The notes under the pieces: generated by a model
What the model was told of the DNA's origin: nothing
Seen by the model: the letters and a program-made list of their open reading frames with translations, nothing else
Database searches by the model: none
Source of the DNA: Streptomyces qinglanensis
GTDB taxonomy: Bacteria; Actinomycetota; Actinomycetes; Streptomycetales; Streptomycetaceae
DNA length: 64,000 nt
NCBI RefSeq assembly: GCF_900111245.1
Contig: NZ_FOGO01000001.1
Coordinates: forward strand, 620,001 to 684,000
Reading direction: 5' to 3'
Part shown: positions 17,301 through 24,225 of the stretch, piece by piece
Layout: every line of letters begins with the position of its first letter
How positions within the stretch are numbered: position 1 is the first letter of the stretch
Position numbers and translations under genes: made by a program

Positions 17301-18317
17301 ATGCGTCTGCGTCCCCTCCATTGCGCCCTCGCCGTGCTCGTCACCGCCGTCTGGGGTGTCAACTTCGTCGTCATCGAGGTCGGGCTGCGGCACTTCCCGC
17401 CGCTGCTCTTCTCCGCGCTGCGCTTCCTGGTCGCCGCGCTCCCGGCCGTCTTCCTCGTCCGCCGTCCCGGCGTCGCGCTGCGCTGGATCGTCGCCGTCGG
17501 GCTGGCCCTGGGAGTGGCGAAGTTCGGGCTGCTGTTCATCGGAATGCGCGCCGGCATGCCCGCGGGCCTGTCCTCCCTCGTCCTCCAGGTGCAGGCGGTC
17601 TTCACCGCCGTCTTCGCCGCCGCGTTCCTGCGTGAACGCCTCGGCCGGGTACGGCTGGCCGGTATGGCGGTGGCGCTGGCCGGGATCGCGGTGGCCGGCG
17701 CGGGGCAGGGCTCGACCGGCCCGCTGGGCGGCTTCCTCCTGGTCGTCGCGGCGGCCGCGGCCTGGGGCGTGTCCAACGTCCTGACGCGCAAGGCGGCACC
17801 CCCGGACGCGTTCTCGTGGATGGTGTGGGTGAGTCTCGTCCCGCCGCTGCCGCTGGCCGCGCTCTCCCTGCTGTTCGAAGGCCCCGCCGCCGACCTCGCC
17901 GCGCTGCGCTCCCTCGACCTGAGCGGGCTCGGCGCCGTCTGCTTCGTCGCCTGGGTCGCCACCCTGTTCGGCTTCGCCGCCTGGGGGTTCCTGCTGCGGC
18001 ACTACGACGCCTCGTCGGTGGCGCCCTTCTCGCTGCTGGTACCGGTCTTCGGTATGACCTCGGCAGCGCTGCTGCTGGGCGAACGCATCACGCCGCTGGA
18101 CGCCCTGGCCGCCGCGTTGCTGATCGGCGGCGTGACGCTGGTGTCCCTGGCGGGACGGCGCGTGTCCCCGGCGGGACGGCGCGTGTCCCCGGCGGGACGG
18201 CGCGATGGACGGGTGGCAGCGGCAGGGGCTCCCGCGGCAGCCGACGCGGAGGCGACCCCGGACGTGTCCCCGGCAGCGTCCGGAGCGGCGCCGAAGTCCG
18301 CCGCCGGGGCACCGTAG
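17301..18317 (+). CDS. EamA/RhaT-family metabolite exporter
   Basis: A 338-residue protein with ten hydrophobic helices arranged as two EamA repeats (first ~1-140, second ~150-285), as in drug/metabolite exporters such as YdeD/EamA. The second half has the typical LLGERITPLDALAAALLIGGV ending, cited here only in part as LLLGERITPLD. After the membrane domain is a tail of ~60 residues with three in-frame 7-residue repeats (VSPAGRR) and an Ala/Pro-rich end. Substrate unknown; LysR-linked EamA proteins often export amino acids. ATG at 17301 fits the family start. Confidence 0.88.
   Translation: MRLRPLHCALAVLVTAVWGVNFVVIEVGLRHFPPLLFSALRFLVAALPAVFLVRRPGVALRWIVAVGLALGVAKFGLLFIGMRAGMPAGLSSLVLQVQAVFTAVFAAAFLRERLGRVRLAGMAVALAGIAVAGAGQGSTGPLGGFLLVVAAAAAWGVSNVLTRKAAPPDAFSWMVWVSLVPPLPLAALSLLFEGPAADLAALRSLDLSGLGAVCFVAWVATLFGFAAWGFLLRHYDASSVAPFSLLVPVFGMTSAALLLGERITPLDALAAALLIGGVTLVSLAGRRVSPAGRRVSPAGRRDGRVAAAGAPAAADAEATPDVSPAASGAAPKSAAGAP
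18141..18203. repeat. 21-bp in-frame tandem repeat, 3 copies
   Basis: Three head-to-tail 21-bp units (18141-18161, 18162-18182, 18183-18203) encode VS(L/P)AGRR in the C-terminal tail of the EamA protein. Copies 2 and 3 are identical; copy 1 differs by one base. Confidence 0.9.
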
Positions 18318-18327
18318 CCCTGCTCCG

Positions 18328-18355
18328 GGCCCGCCGGAGGCTGCTCCGGCGGGCC
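18328..18355 (+). terminator. terminator of the EamA gene
   Basis: GGCCCGCCGGA and TCCGGCGGGCC form a perfect 11-bp stem with a 6-nt loop directly after the stop codon. Confidence 0.7.
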
Positions 18356-18427
18356 ATTCGGCCCCCAACGGCCCGTATCGGGCGCGGGGTTCGCGGGGTC
18401 CGGCCGCTGCCGGTACGGTCTGGCTCC

Positions 18428-19225
18428 ATGACCAGCACCGCCACCCACCCGGACCACCACCGGATCAGTCCGGTCTTCCTCGGACTCGTCGCGATCATGG
18501 CGGTCTCCGGCTGGGCCGTCTGGGCCGGCTGGGCCGAGGTGACGGGCGTCGCCGTGTTCTTCTTCGTCGTCTCCGGATGGATCATCTCGCTGTGCCTGCA
18601 CGAGTACGCGCACGCGCGGTCGGCACTGCGGGCCGGAGACGTCTCCGTGGGGGCGAAGGGGTATCTGACGCTGAACCCGCTGCACTACACGCACGCCATG
18701 CTCAGCATCGTGCTGCCGGTGCTCTTCGTCGTCCTCGGCGGCATCGGTCTGCCCGGCGGTGCGGTCTACATCGAGCGGGGCCGGATCAGGGGCCGCTGGA
18801 AGCACAGCCTGATCTCGGCGGCGGGACCGCTGACGAACGCGCTGTTCGCGGCGGTACTCACGGCGCCGTTCTGGCTCGGCGCCCTGCACGACGTCCCCGT
18901 CGCCTTCCGCTGCGCGCTGGCCTTCCTCGCGCTGCTCCAGGTGACCGCCGCGCTGCTGAACCTGCTGCCCGTGCCGGGGCTCGACGGCTTCGGCGTCCTG
19001 GAACCCTGGCTGTCGCCCCGCGCCCGGCAGCAGGCGGAGCCCTTCGCCCCGTTCGGGCTGCTGGTCGTCTTCGGGTGCCTGTGGATTCCGCAGGTCAACG
19101 AGGTCTTCTGGGATTTCGTCGACACCCTGCTGCGCGGCATGGACGTCTCGGAAGCGGAGACCTATCTGGGGCTGGAGTACTTCCGCTTCTGGGAGGGCGA
19201 ACCCCAGAACGTGCTCGTCCCCTGA
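18428..19225 (+). CDS. M50-family site-2 protease homologue
   Basis: A 265-residue membrane protein with about six helices. It has the zinc-binding HEYAH motif (near residue 58-62) within a helix and the second family motif LNLLPVPGLDG near residue 178-188, whose Asp completes the metal site. Such proteases cut membrane proteins within the bilayer, for example anti-sigma factors; its target is unknown. The fold lacks a PDZ domain, like the short bacterial S2P group (rhomboid-independent, FtsH-adjacent types). The ATG at 18428 opens the hydrophilic head. It ends just before a small convergent membrane-protein gene. Confidence 0.87.
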   Translation: MTSTATHPDHHRISPVFLGLVAIMAVSGWAVWAGWAEVTGVAVFFFVVSGWIISLCLHEYAHARSALRAGDVSVGAKGYLTLNPLHYTHAMLSIVLPVLFVVLGGIGLPGGAVYIERGRIRGRWKHSLISAAGPLTNALFAAVLTAPFWLGALHDVPVAFRCALAFLALLQVTAALLNLLPVPGLDGFGVLEPWLSPRARQQAEPFAPFGLLVVFGCLWIPQVNEVFWDFVDTLLRGMDVSEAETYLGLEYFRFWEGEPQNVLVP

Positions 19226-19244
19226 GCGGGCCGCACCAAGGCGG

Positions 19245-19442
19245 CTAGCGCTCCGCGGCCCCCGCCGTCCGGCGGTGGTAGTACCAGGCCATGTTCGAGG
19301 TCAGGCCCGCCAGCAGCACCCAGACGACACCGAGCCAGCTCCCGTTGGCGAAGGAGATCACGGCCGCGACGACGGCCAGGACGCAGATGAGGGTCGCGTA
19401 GAGGGCGAGGCCCTTGGGCATGCGGCGGGCGGGGGCTGGCAT
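19245..19442 (-). CDS. small two-helix membrane protein
   Basis: A 65-residue protein with two hydrophobic segments (LALYATLICVLAVVAAVISF shortened: ~15-33, and VVWVLLAGLTSNMAWYY, ~40-56). A basic N-terminus (MPAPARRMPKG) suggests an inside start. Function unknown. GGAG lies upstream of the ATG at 19442. It lies downstream of the DHA2 exporter gene (stop at 19524, 81 bp away) on the same strand and may be co-transcribed. Confidence 0.6.
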   Translation of the reverse strand: MPAPARRMPKGLALYATLICVLAVVAAVISFANGSWLGVVWVLLAGLTSNMAWYYHRRTAGAAER

Positions 19443-19523
19443 GGCTCGGTCTCCAACGAGGGGTGCGGTGGTGCGGTGCGGAACGCACGGGTGTGCGCAC
19501 CGGACATTGTCCCTCACCGTCCC

Positions 19524-21005
19524 TCACCCCTCCCTGCGGGCGGCGCGGCGCCCGTACAGGACGTCGGCGACGGCCACCGCCAGCGCGCCCGCGACGAAGC
19601 ACTCGGCGGTGAGCAGGCCGTAGTCCAGTGCGGTCGCCCAGTTGCGGCTGCCGGCCAGCCGGGCGAAGAAGACCGCGCCCACCGCGGCGATCCCGGCGGC
19701 CGAACCGATCCGCTGACCGGTCTGGATCACCCCTCCCGCTGCCCCGCCCTGGGCGACGGGCACCGAGCGCAGGGCCAGGGTCTGGTTGGGGGAGATGACC
19801 AGCCCGGAGCCGAGCCCGGCCCACAGCATCGGCCCGGTCAGCGCCCAGCCCACACCGCTGTTCTGCACCTCGTGCACCGCGAGCGCCGCGCCCGCGAGAC
19901 CGGTCAGGACGAGCCCCAGGCCGACGGCGATCAGCGGGCGGCCCACCCGGGTGATGAACCGCCCGCCGACCGCCGACGAGATCGCCGAGCCGATGGCGAA
20001 GGGCGTCAGGGTGAGTCCGGCCTGCAGCGCGGTGTAGCCCATGCCGTTCTGCAGGAAGAGGGTGAAGATGAAGAAGATCGTGGTGAACCCGGCGAAGTAG
20101 ACCAGCCCCAGCAGAGCGCCCAGCGAGTACGAGCGGTCCCGGAAGAGCCGCAGGTCCACCAGGGGCTCCCTGCCCCGGCGCTGGTAGTACCGCTCCCACC
20201 CCACGAACGCGCAGATCAGCAGCGCGCCCGCGGGAACCAGCAGCCACTTGCCCTGCCCTTGCCACTGCCGCTCCTCCACGAGGGGCAGCATCAGTGCGAG
20301 CACCCCCGAGCCCAGCAGCGCCACACCGACCGGGTCGAGGCTGTGCCGGTGCCCGGTGTCGCGCTCGGCACAGGCGTGCGGCACCAGGCGCAGCGCGAGG
20401 AGGAACGCGACGATGCCGATGGGCAGGTTCACGAAGAACACCCAGCGCCATCCCTCCGCCGCGCCGAAGATCTGGATGAGCAGCCCGCCCAGCAGCGGTC
20501 CGACCGCGGTGGACAGGCCGATGGTGGAGCCGAGCAGACCGAACGCCTTGCCGCGCTCGGCGCCGCGGAAGAGCTGCTGGATCATTCCGGAGATCTGCGG
20601 CATCACCAGCCCGCCGCCCACGCCCTGCACTGCGCGGGACCCCACCAGCCATCCGGCTCCCTGGGCGAAGCCGCAGGCCATGGAGGCGGCGGTGAACAGG
20701 ACCAGCCCGCCGAGGAAGGCGGTGCGCCTGCCCAGCGCGTCCCCGACCCGGCCGGAGGGGACGAGGACCAGACCGAAGGTGAGGGCGTATCCGGAGACCA
20801 CCCAGGAGAGGGCGGACTGCGAGGCGGCCAGCCCCTTCTCGATCGCGGGCAGCGCGACGTTCACGATGGAGACGTCCAGCAGGGACATGAAGCCGACGAG
20901 GAGGCACACCGACAGTGCCTTCCAGCGCCGCGGATCCGGCGTGTACGGCTGCTCGCCCGCCGTCGACCCGGCCCGCCCGGAGGCGGGTTCGGGCTGCTGT
21001 GCCAT
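19524..21005 (-). CDS. MFS drug exporter, DHA2 (EmrB/QacA) family
   Basis: A 493-residue exporter with 14 predicted helices. The N-terminal block ALSVCLLVGFMSLLDVSIVN and the motif C-like GSRAVQGVGGGLVMP are diagnostic for DHA2 multidrug exporters. The ATG at 21005 follows GGGGAGG, which decides it over longer frames. It is divergent from a VOC-domain gene across a 197-bp space that holds a 9-bp direct repeat and a TCAA-GT-TTGA dyad, so the two are probably co-regulated, perhaps by a distant MarR- or TetR-type repressor. Confidence 0.9.
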   Translation of the reverse strand: MAQQPEPASGRAGSTAGEQPYTPDPRRWKALSVCLLVGFMSLLDVSIVNVALPAIEKGLAASQSALSWVVSGYALTFGLVLVPSGRVGDALGRRTAFLGGLVLFTAASMACGFAQGAGWLVGSRAVQGVGGGLVMPQISGMIQQLFRGAERGKAFGLLGSTIGLSTAVGPLLGGLLIQIFGAAEGWRWVFFVNLPIGIVAFLLALRLVPHACAERDTGHRHSLDPVGVALLGSGVLALMLPLVEERQWQGQGKWLLVPAGALLICAFVGWERYYQRRGREPLVDLRLFRDRSYSLGALLGLVYFAGFTTIFFIFTLFLQNGMGYTALQAGLTLTPFAIGSAISSAVGGRFITRVGRPLIAVGLGLVLTGLAGAALAVHEVQNSGVGWALTGPMLWAGLGSGLVISPNQTLALRSVPVAQGGAAGGVIQTGQRIGSAAGIAAVGAVFFARLAGSRNWATALDYGLLTAECFVAGALAVAVADVLYGRRAARREG

Positions 21006-21155
21006 CAGTGCCTCCCCGGCGGGCGCGCCCCGCGACCCGTCTTCGCCGACCCCATCATGGTCGGCGCGCGGCTCGCATGTCCGCGACGCGCCCGGCCGCC
21101 GGGTCGGCGGCGGTGTGCGTGACCTTCCGGTGCGCGGGCGCACACAGCACACGGC

Positions 21156-21173
21156 TGCACATCATGCACATCA
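21156..21173. promoter_or_regulatory. 9-bp direct repeat in a divergent promoter
   Basis: TGCACATCA occurs twice back to back (21156-21164 and 21165-21173) between the DHA2 and VOC genes. A candidate regulator site. Confidence 0.4.
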
Positions 21174-21179
21174 GAGTAT

Positions 21180-21189
21180 TCAAGTTTGA
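21180..21189. promoter_or_regulatory. TCAA-GT-TTGA dyad
   Basis: A perfect short dyad in an AT-rich stretch 14 bp before the VOC start. TTCAA...TTGA(A) dyads are used by MarR-type regulators; here the outer bases are not symmetric. Confidence 0.4.
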
Positions 21190-21202
21190 CTAAAGTGCGG
21201 GC

Positions 21203-21916
21203 ATGGGAGAGACCACCGTTCCGATCATGCCGTGCCGGACCCTCCAGCCCGTTCTCGACTTCTACACGTCCCTCGGCTTCGAGGTGACCTTCGAGCAGCG
21301 GCGCCCCAACCCGTACGCGGTCGTCCAGCGCGGCGGCATACACCTGCACTTCTTCGGCATGAAGGACTACGAGCCGACCGCGTCGTACAGCACGTGCTGT
21401 ATCCGGACCGACGACGTCGACGCCCTGCACGAGACCTTCCGGTCCGGACTCCGAGCGGCCTACGGGCGCGTCCCCGTCCGCGGGCTGCCCCGCATCGGAC
21501 CGCTCAAGGACACGTCGTACGGAGTCCGGCAGTTCCTGATGACCGACCCCGGCGGCAACTGCCTGCGCATCGCCCAGCCGACCGGCGACGACCCGCGCCA
21601 CCGGGCGGCGCCGCCGGGCACCTTCCCCCGCGCCCTGCACCACGCCGCCCTCCTCGCCGACGCCAAGGAGGACCTGACCGGCGCCGCGCGGATCGTCGAC
21701 CGGGCACTCGGACTCCGGGACGAGCAGCCCGCGCCCGCGGAACTGTTCCGCCTGCTCGTACTGCGCGCGGACCTCGCGGAGCGCAGCGGGGACCCGGAGA
21801 CCTCACGCCGGGCGCAGGCCGAGGCCGAGACGGCCGCCGAGCGGCTGACGGCCGGGGAACGGGAGGCGCTGCGCGACGAACTCCGACGGCTCGCGACGCT
21901 GCGGGACGGAACCTGA
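21203..21916 (+). CDS. VOC-fold (glyoxalase/bleomycin-resistance-like) protein with helical tail
   Basis: A 237-residue protein. Residues ~1-130 form a VOC domain (PVLDFYTSLGFEVTFEQRRP; HLHFFGM; DPGGNCLRIAQP with the usual metal/ligand region), similar to bleomycin-binding proteins. Residues ~145-237 are a charged helical extension (coiled-coil-like, ERLTAGEREALRDELRR) seen in some actinobacterial members. It probably binds or modifies a small molecule, and lies divergent from a drug exporter, which would suit a resistance or detoxification pair. No direct evidence for the ligand. Confidence 0.8.
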   Translation: MGETTVPIMPCRTLQPVLDFYTSLGFEVTFEQRRPNPYAVVQRGGIHLHFFGMKDYEPTASYSTCCIRTDDVDALHETFRSGLRAAYGRVPVRGLPRIGPLKDTSYGVRQFLMTDPGGNCLRIAQPTGDDPRHRAAPPGTFPRALHHAALLADAKEDLTGAARIVDRALGLRDEQPAPAELFRLLVLRADLAERSGDPETSRRAQAEAETAAERLTAGEREALRDELRRLATLRDGT

Positions 21917-22042
21917 ACGCCCGGTCCGAGCCCGGTCCCGGACCGCGTGGCGCAGGGCTGACCTGTGCCGGGAGCGGACCGGCGTCGCCGGACGGACCGC
22001 GCCGGGCAGCCGACCGGCGCCAGTGCACGAGAGCGACCGGTG

Positions 22043-22768
22043 TCAGTCGCGCCGGCCGGCCGGCGGACCGGCGCCGGGAGCCCGGCCCCGGGCCTGGCTC
22101 GCGAGCCGGGTGGCCAGATCCGCGACCTGGTCCTCGGAGAGCCGGGTGCGGTGCTCGCCGACGCTGAGGACGAGGGCGACGTCACCCTGCCCGGTGACCG
22201 GCAGCCGCACCGCGGCGACGTTCCCGCTGGAGGTGAGCAGGGCCTCGCCCCGCTTCGCGCGCTGCGCCCGGCCCGCGTAGTCGAGCAGGTCGTCCATGGG
22301 GATGCCCGCGTCGTGCTGGATCTGCGGAAGCAGCACGCTGACGGCGTACCCCTTGGCGACGCCGACGGTGAAGAGGCGCACCTGCTCGGTGCCGAGGCGG
22401 TAGCCGCAGTCCACCAGCGCGCCGTCCGACTGCGCCAGCGGCGTATCGGCGCCGTCGGGCAGCTCGCCCTCGACGGAGCCGTCTTCGACCGCACCGTGCA
22501 CTCCGGCCGCGCGCGCCGCGCCCGCCATGTCGTAGCGGACAGGGCAGCGGGATCCCGGCTCGGCGGCCATCCGCCCGACGGCGGCGACACTCAGCGGCGC
22601 GGACGCGGACTTCTCACCCCGGCCGACACCCCGGCCGACACCCCGGACGCCGTCGCCGCTGCCGTCGTCCCCGTCGCCGTCCGCACCCAGGCCGGAGCAG
22701 CTCGCGAGCACGGCGGCGACCACGACGGCGACCGTCAGGCCGCCGCCGGGGATCCGCCACTTGCCCAC
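22043..22768 (-). CDS. putative lipoprotein
   Basis: A 241-residue protein with a hydrophobic start and lipobox VLASC near residue 20-24, then a Gly/Asp linker with a VGRGVGRG repeat and a ~150-residue globular part of unknown fold. Two further Cys (SRCPVRY and VDCGYRL) may pair. The GTG at 22768 is chosen because GAGGAG stands 9 nt upstream; a GTG at 22804 would overlap npdG. It follows npdG by 13 bp, so the two form an operon. Function unknown. Confidence 0.7.
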   Translation of the reverse strand: MGKWRIPGGGLTVAVVVAAVLASCSGLGADGDGDDGSGDGVRGVGRGVGRGEKSASAPLSVAAVGRMAAEPGSRCPVRYDMAGAARAAGVHGAVEDGSVEGELPDGADTPLAQSDGALVDCGYRLGTEQVRLFTVGVAKGYAVSVLLPQIQHDAGIPMDDLLDYAGRAQRAKRGEALLTSSGNVAAVRLPVTGQGDVALVLSVGEHRTRLSEDQVADLATRLASQARGRAPGAGPPAGRRD

Positions 22769-22781
22769 CCGGCTCCGCTCC

Positions 22782-23495
22782 TCAGATGTCGGTGAGACGG
22801 ACACCCGCGTGCGCCCTGTAGCGCCGGTTGACGGAAATGAGGTTGGCCACCAGGGACTCCACCTGGTGCGCGTTGCGCAGCCGCCCGGCGAACACCCCGC
22901 GCATCCCGGGGATCCGGGCGGCCAGGGCCTGCACGATCTCGCAGTCGGCGCGCACCTCGCCCAGCACCATCACGTCGGTCTCGATCTCCTCGACCTCCGG
23001 GTCGGAGAGCAGCACGGCGGACAGGTGGTGGAACGCGGCCGTCACCCGCGACTCGGGCAGCAGCGCGGCCGCCTGCTGGGCGGCGCTGCCCTCCTCCGGC
23101 ACCAGCGCGTAGGCGCCCTTCTTGTCGAACCCGAGCGGGTTGACGCAGTCCACCACGAGCTTGCCGGCCAGCTCCTCGCGCAGCGACTCGATCGTCTTGG
23201 CGTGCCCCTCCCACGGGACGGCGACGATGACGATGTCGGACTCCCGCGCGCACGCGGCGTTGTCCGCGCCGCGCACCCCGTGCCCGATCTCGTCAGCGGC
23301 CTGCTGCGCCCGCTCGGCGGCCCGCGACCCGATGGTGACGGTCATCCCGCTCCGCGCGAGCCGGTAGGCCAGCCCGCGCCCCTGGTCCCCGGTGCCCCCG
23401 AGCACCCCCACCGTCATCCCGGACACATCGGGCAGCTCCCAGGGGTCCTTCTTGGGCGCGGCGGCTTTGGCATCGGACGAGGCAGCAGAAGTCAT
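22782..23495 (-). CDS. npdG: NADPH-dependent F420 reductase
   Basis: A ~237-residue enzyme moving hydride between NADPH and coenzyme F420. The Rossmann motif VGVLGGTGDQGRGLAYRLA (in part: GGTGDQGRG) and the NADP-binding GSRAAERA, followed by the F420-binding VNPLGFD and the C-terminal GRLRNAHQVE block, match the NpdG family. F420 is typical of actinomycetes, where it serves many oxidoreductases. An AGGA 8 nt upstream supports the ATG at 23495; an ATG at 23504 is possible. The lipoprotein gene follows by 13 bp. Confidence 0.9.
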   Translation of the reverse strand: MTSAASSDAKAAAPKKDPWELPDVSGMTVGVLGGTGDQGRGLAYRLARSGMTVTIGSRAAERAQQAADEIGHGVRGADNAACARESDIVIVAVPWEGHAKTIESLREELAGKLVVDCVNPLGFDKKGAYALVPEEGSAAQQAAALLPESRVTAAFHHLSAVLLSDPEVEEIETDVMVLGEVRADCEIVQALAARIPGMRGVFAGRLRNAHQVESLVANLISVNRRYRAHAGVRLTDI

Positions 23496-23592
23496 ACGGC
23501 GCATCCTGCCATCGCCCGCCGGAGGTTACCCGGCGTCCACCTCGTGAGGGTGATCACGTCGCCCACCCGCGCGCCGGACCACGAGCCGGACC

Positions 23593-24225
23593 TCACCCCG
23601 CGGACCGGTTCCCCTCCTGGCAGGACAGCTTCCCCACGACGTCCGCCATGACGAGCTCCGCCAGCTTGCCGAACACTTCGTGAGCACGGTCCGGATCCTC
23701 GCTGAGAGGAGATTCGTCCGCACTGACATCGATCAGAAACCGGGTGAAATCCTTGTCCGGATCCCCGCTCGGCCGCCGGCAGTCCACAGCGGCAACAGCC
23801 CCACCGGACCAGGTGGCCACCTCGTACGGCCCCTTGTATCTCCGCGGCCTCTCCGGAGTGTTGTGCGCCTTGATCTGCTCATTCGGGGTAGAAGGGGCCG
23901 CCTCGTCGTTCTGTTTGGCCCAGCCACCGACCACACCGGCTTGGGGGAGGCCGTCCACCAGGTAGCGACAGCCTTGCGCCATCACATGCATGTCCCCCCA
24001 CTCCGCGAGGGAATCCTTCTCCAGCTTCTTCCCGGGGCCGAAGAGAGCCGCATAGTTCTCCTGCCCCAGATCCAGGCCGCACAGGCGCTCAGGGACCGCA
24101 TAATCCCGCTCGGGTTCACCGGCGCACGAAGCCAGTACCAGCACCGAGGCGACGGCGATCAGCAGAGCGCCCCGACGGCGCCGGACACCAGTAACGCTCC
24201 TACTGACTCGGGGGCACACTGCCAT
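23593..24225 (-). CDS. lipoprotein of the DUF6571-like cassette 1
   Basis: A ~210-residue lipoprotein (lipobox VLASC near residue 34). The mature start RDYAVPERLCGLDL is clearly related to REYAVPEKFCGVRM of the lipoprotein at 39811-40347, so the two are paralogues. Three further Cys are present. The gene overlaps the end of the large cassette protein by 26 bp, which indicates coupling. It could be a surface receptor, chaperone or immunity partner of the large protein; this is inference. The start is taken at the ATG 24225. Confidence 0.75.
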   Translation of the reverse strand: MAVCPRVSRSVTGVRRRRGALLIAVASVLVLASCAGEPERDYAVPERLCGLDLGQENYAALFGPGKKLEKDSLAEWGDMHVMAQGCRYLVDGLPQAGVVGGWAKQNDEAAPSTPNEQIKAHNTPERPRRYKGPYEVATWSGGAVAAVDCRRPSGDPDKDFTRFLIDVSADESPLSEDPDRAHEVFGKLAELVMADVVGKLSCQEGNRSAG

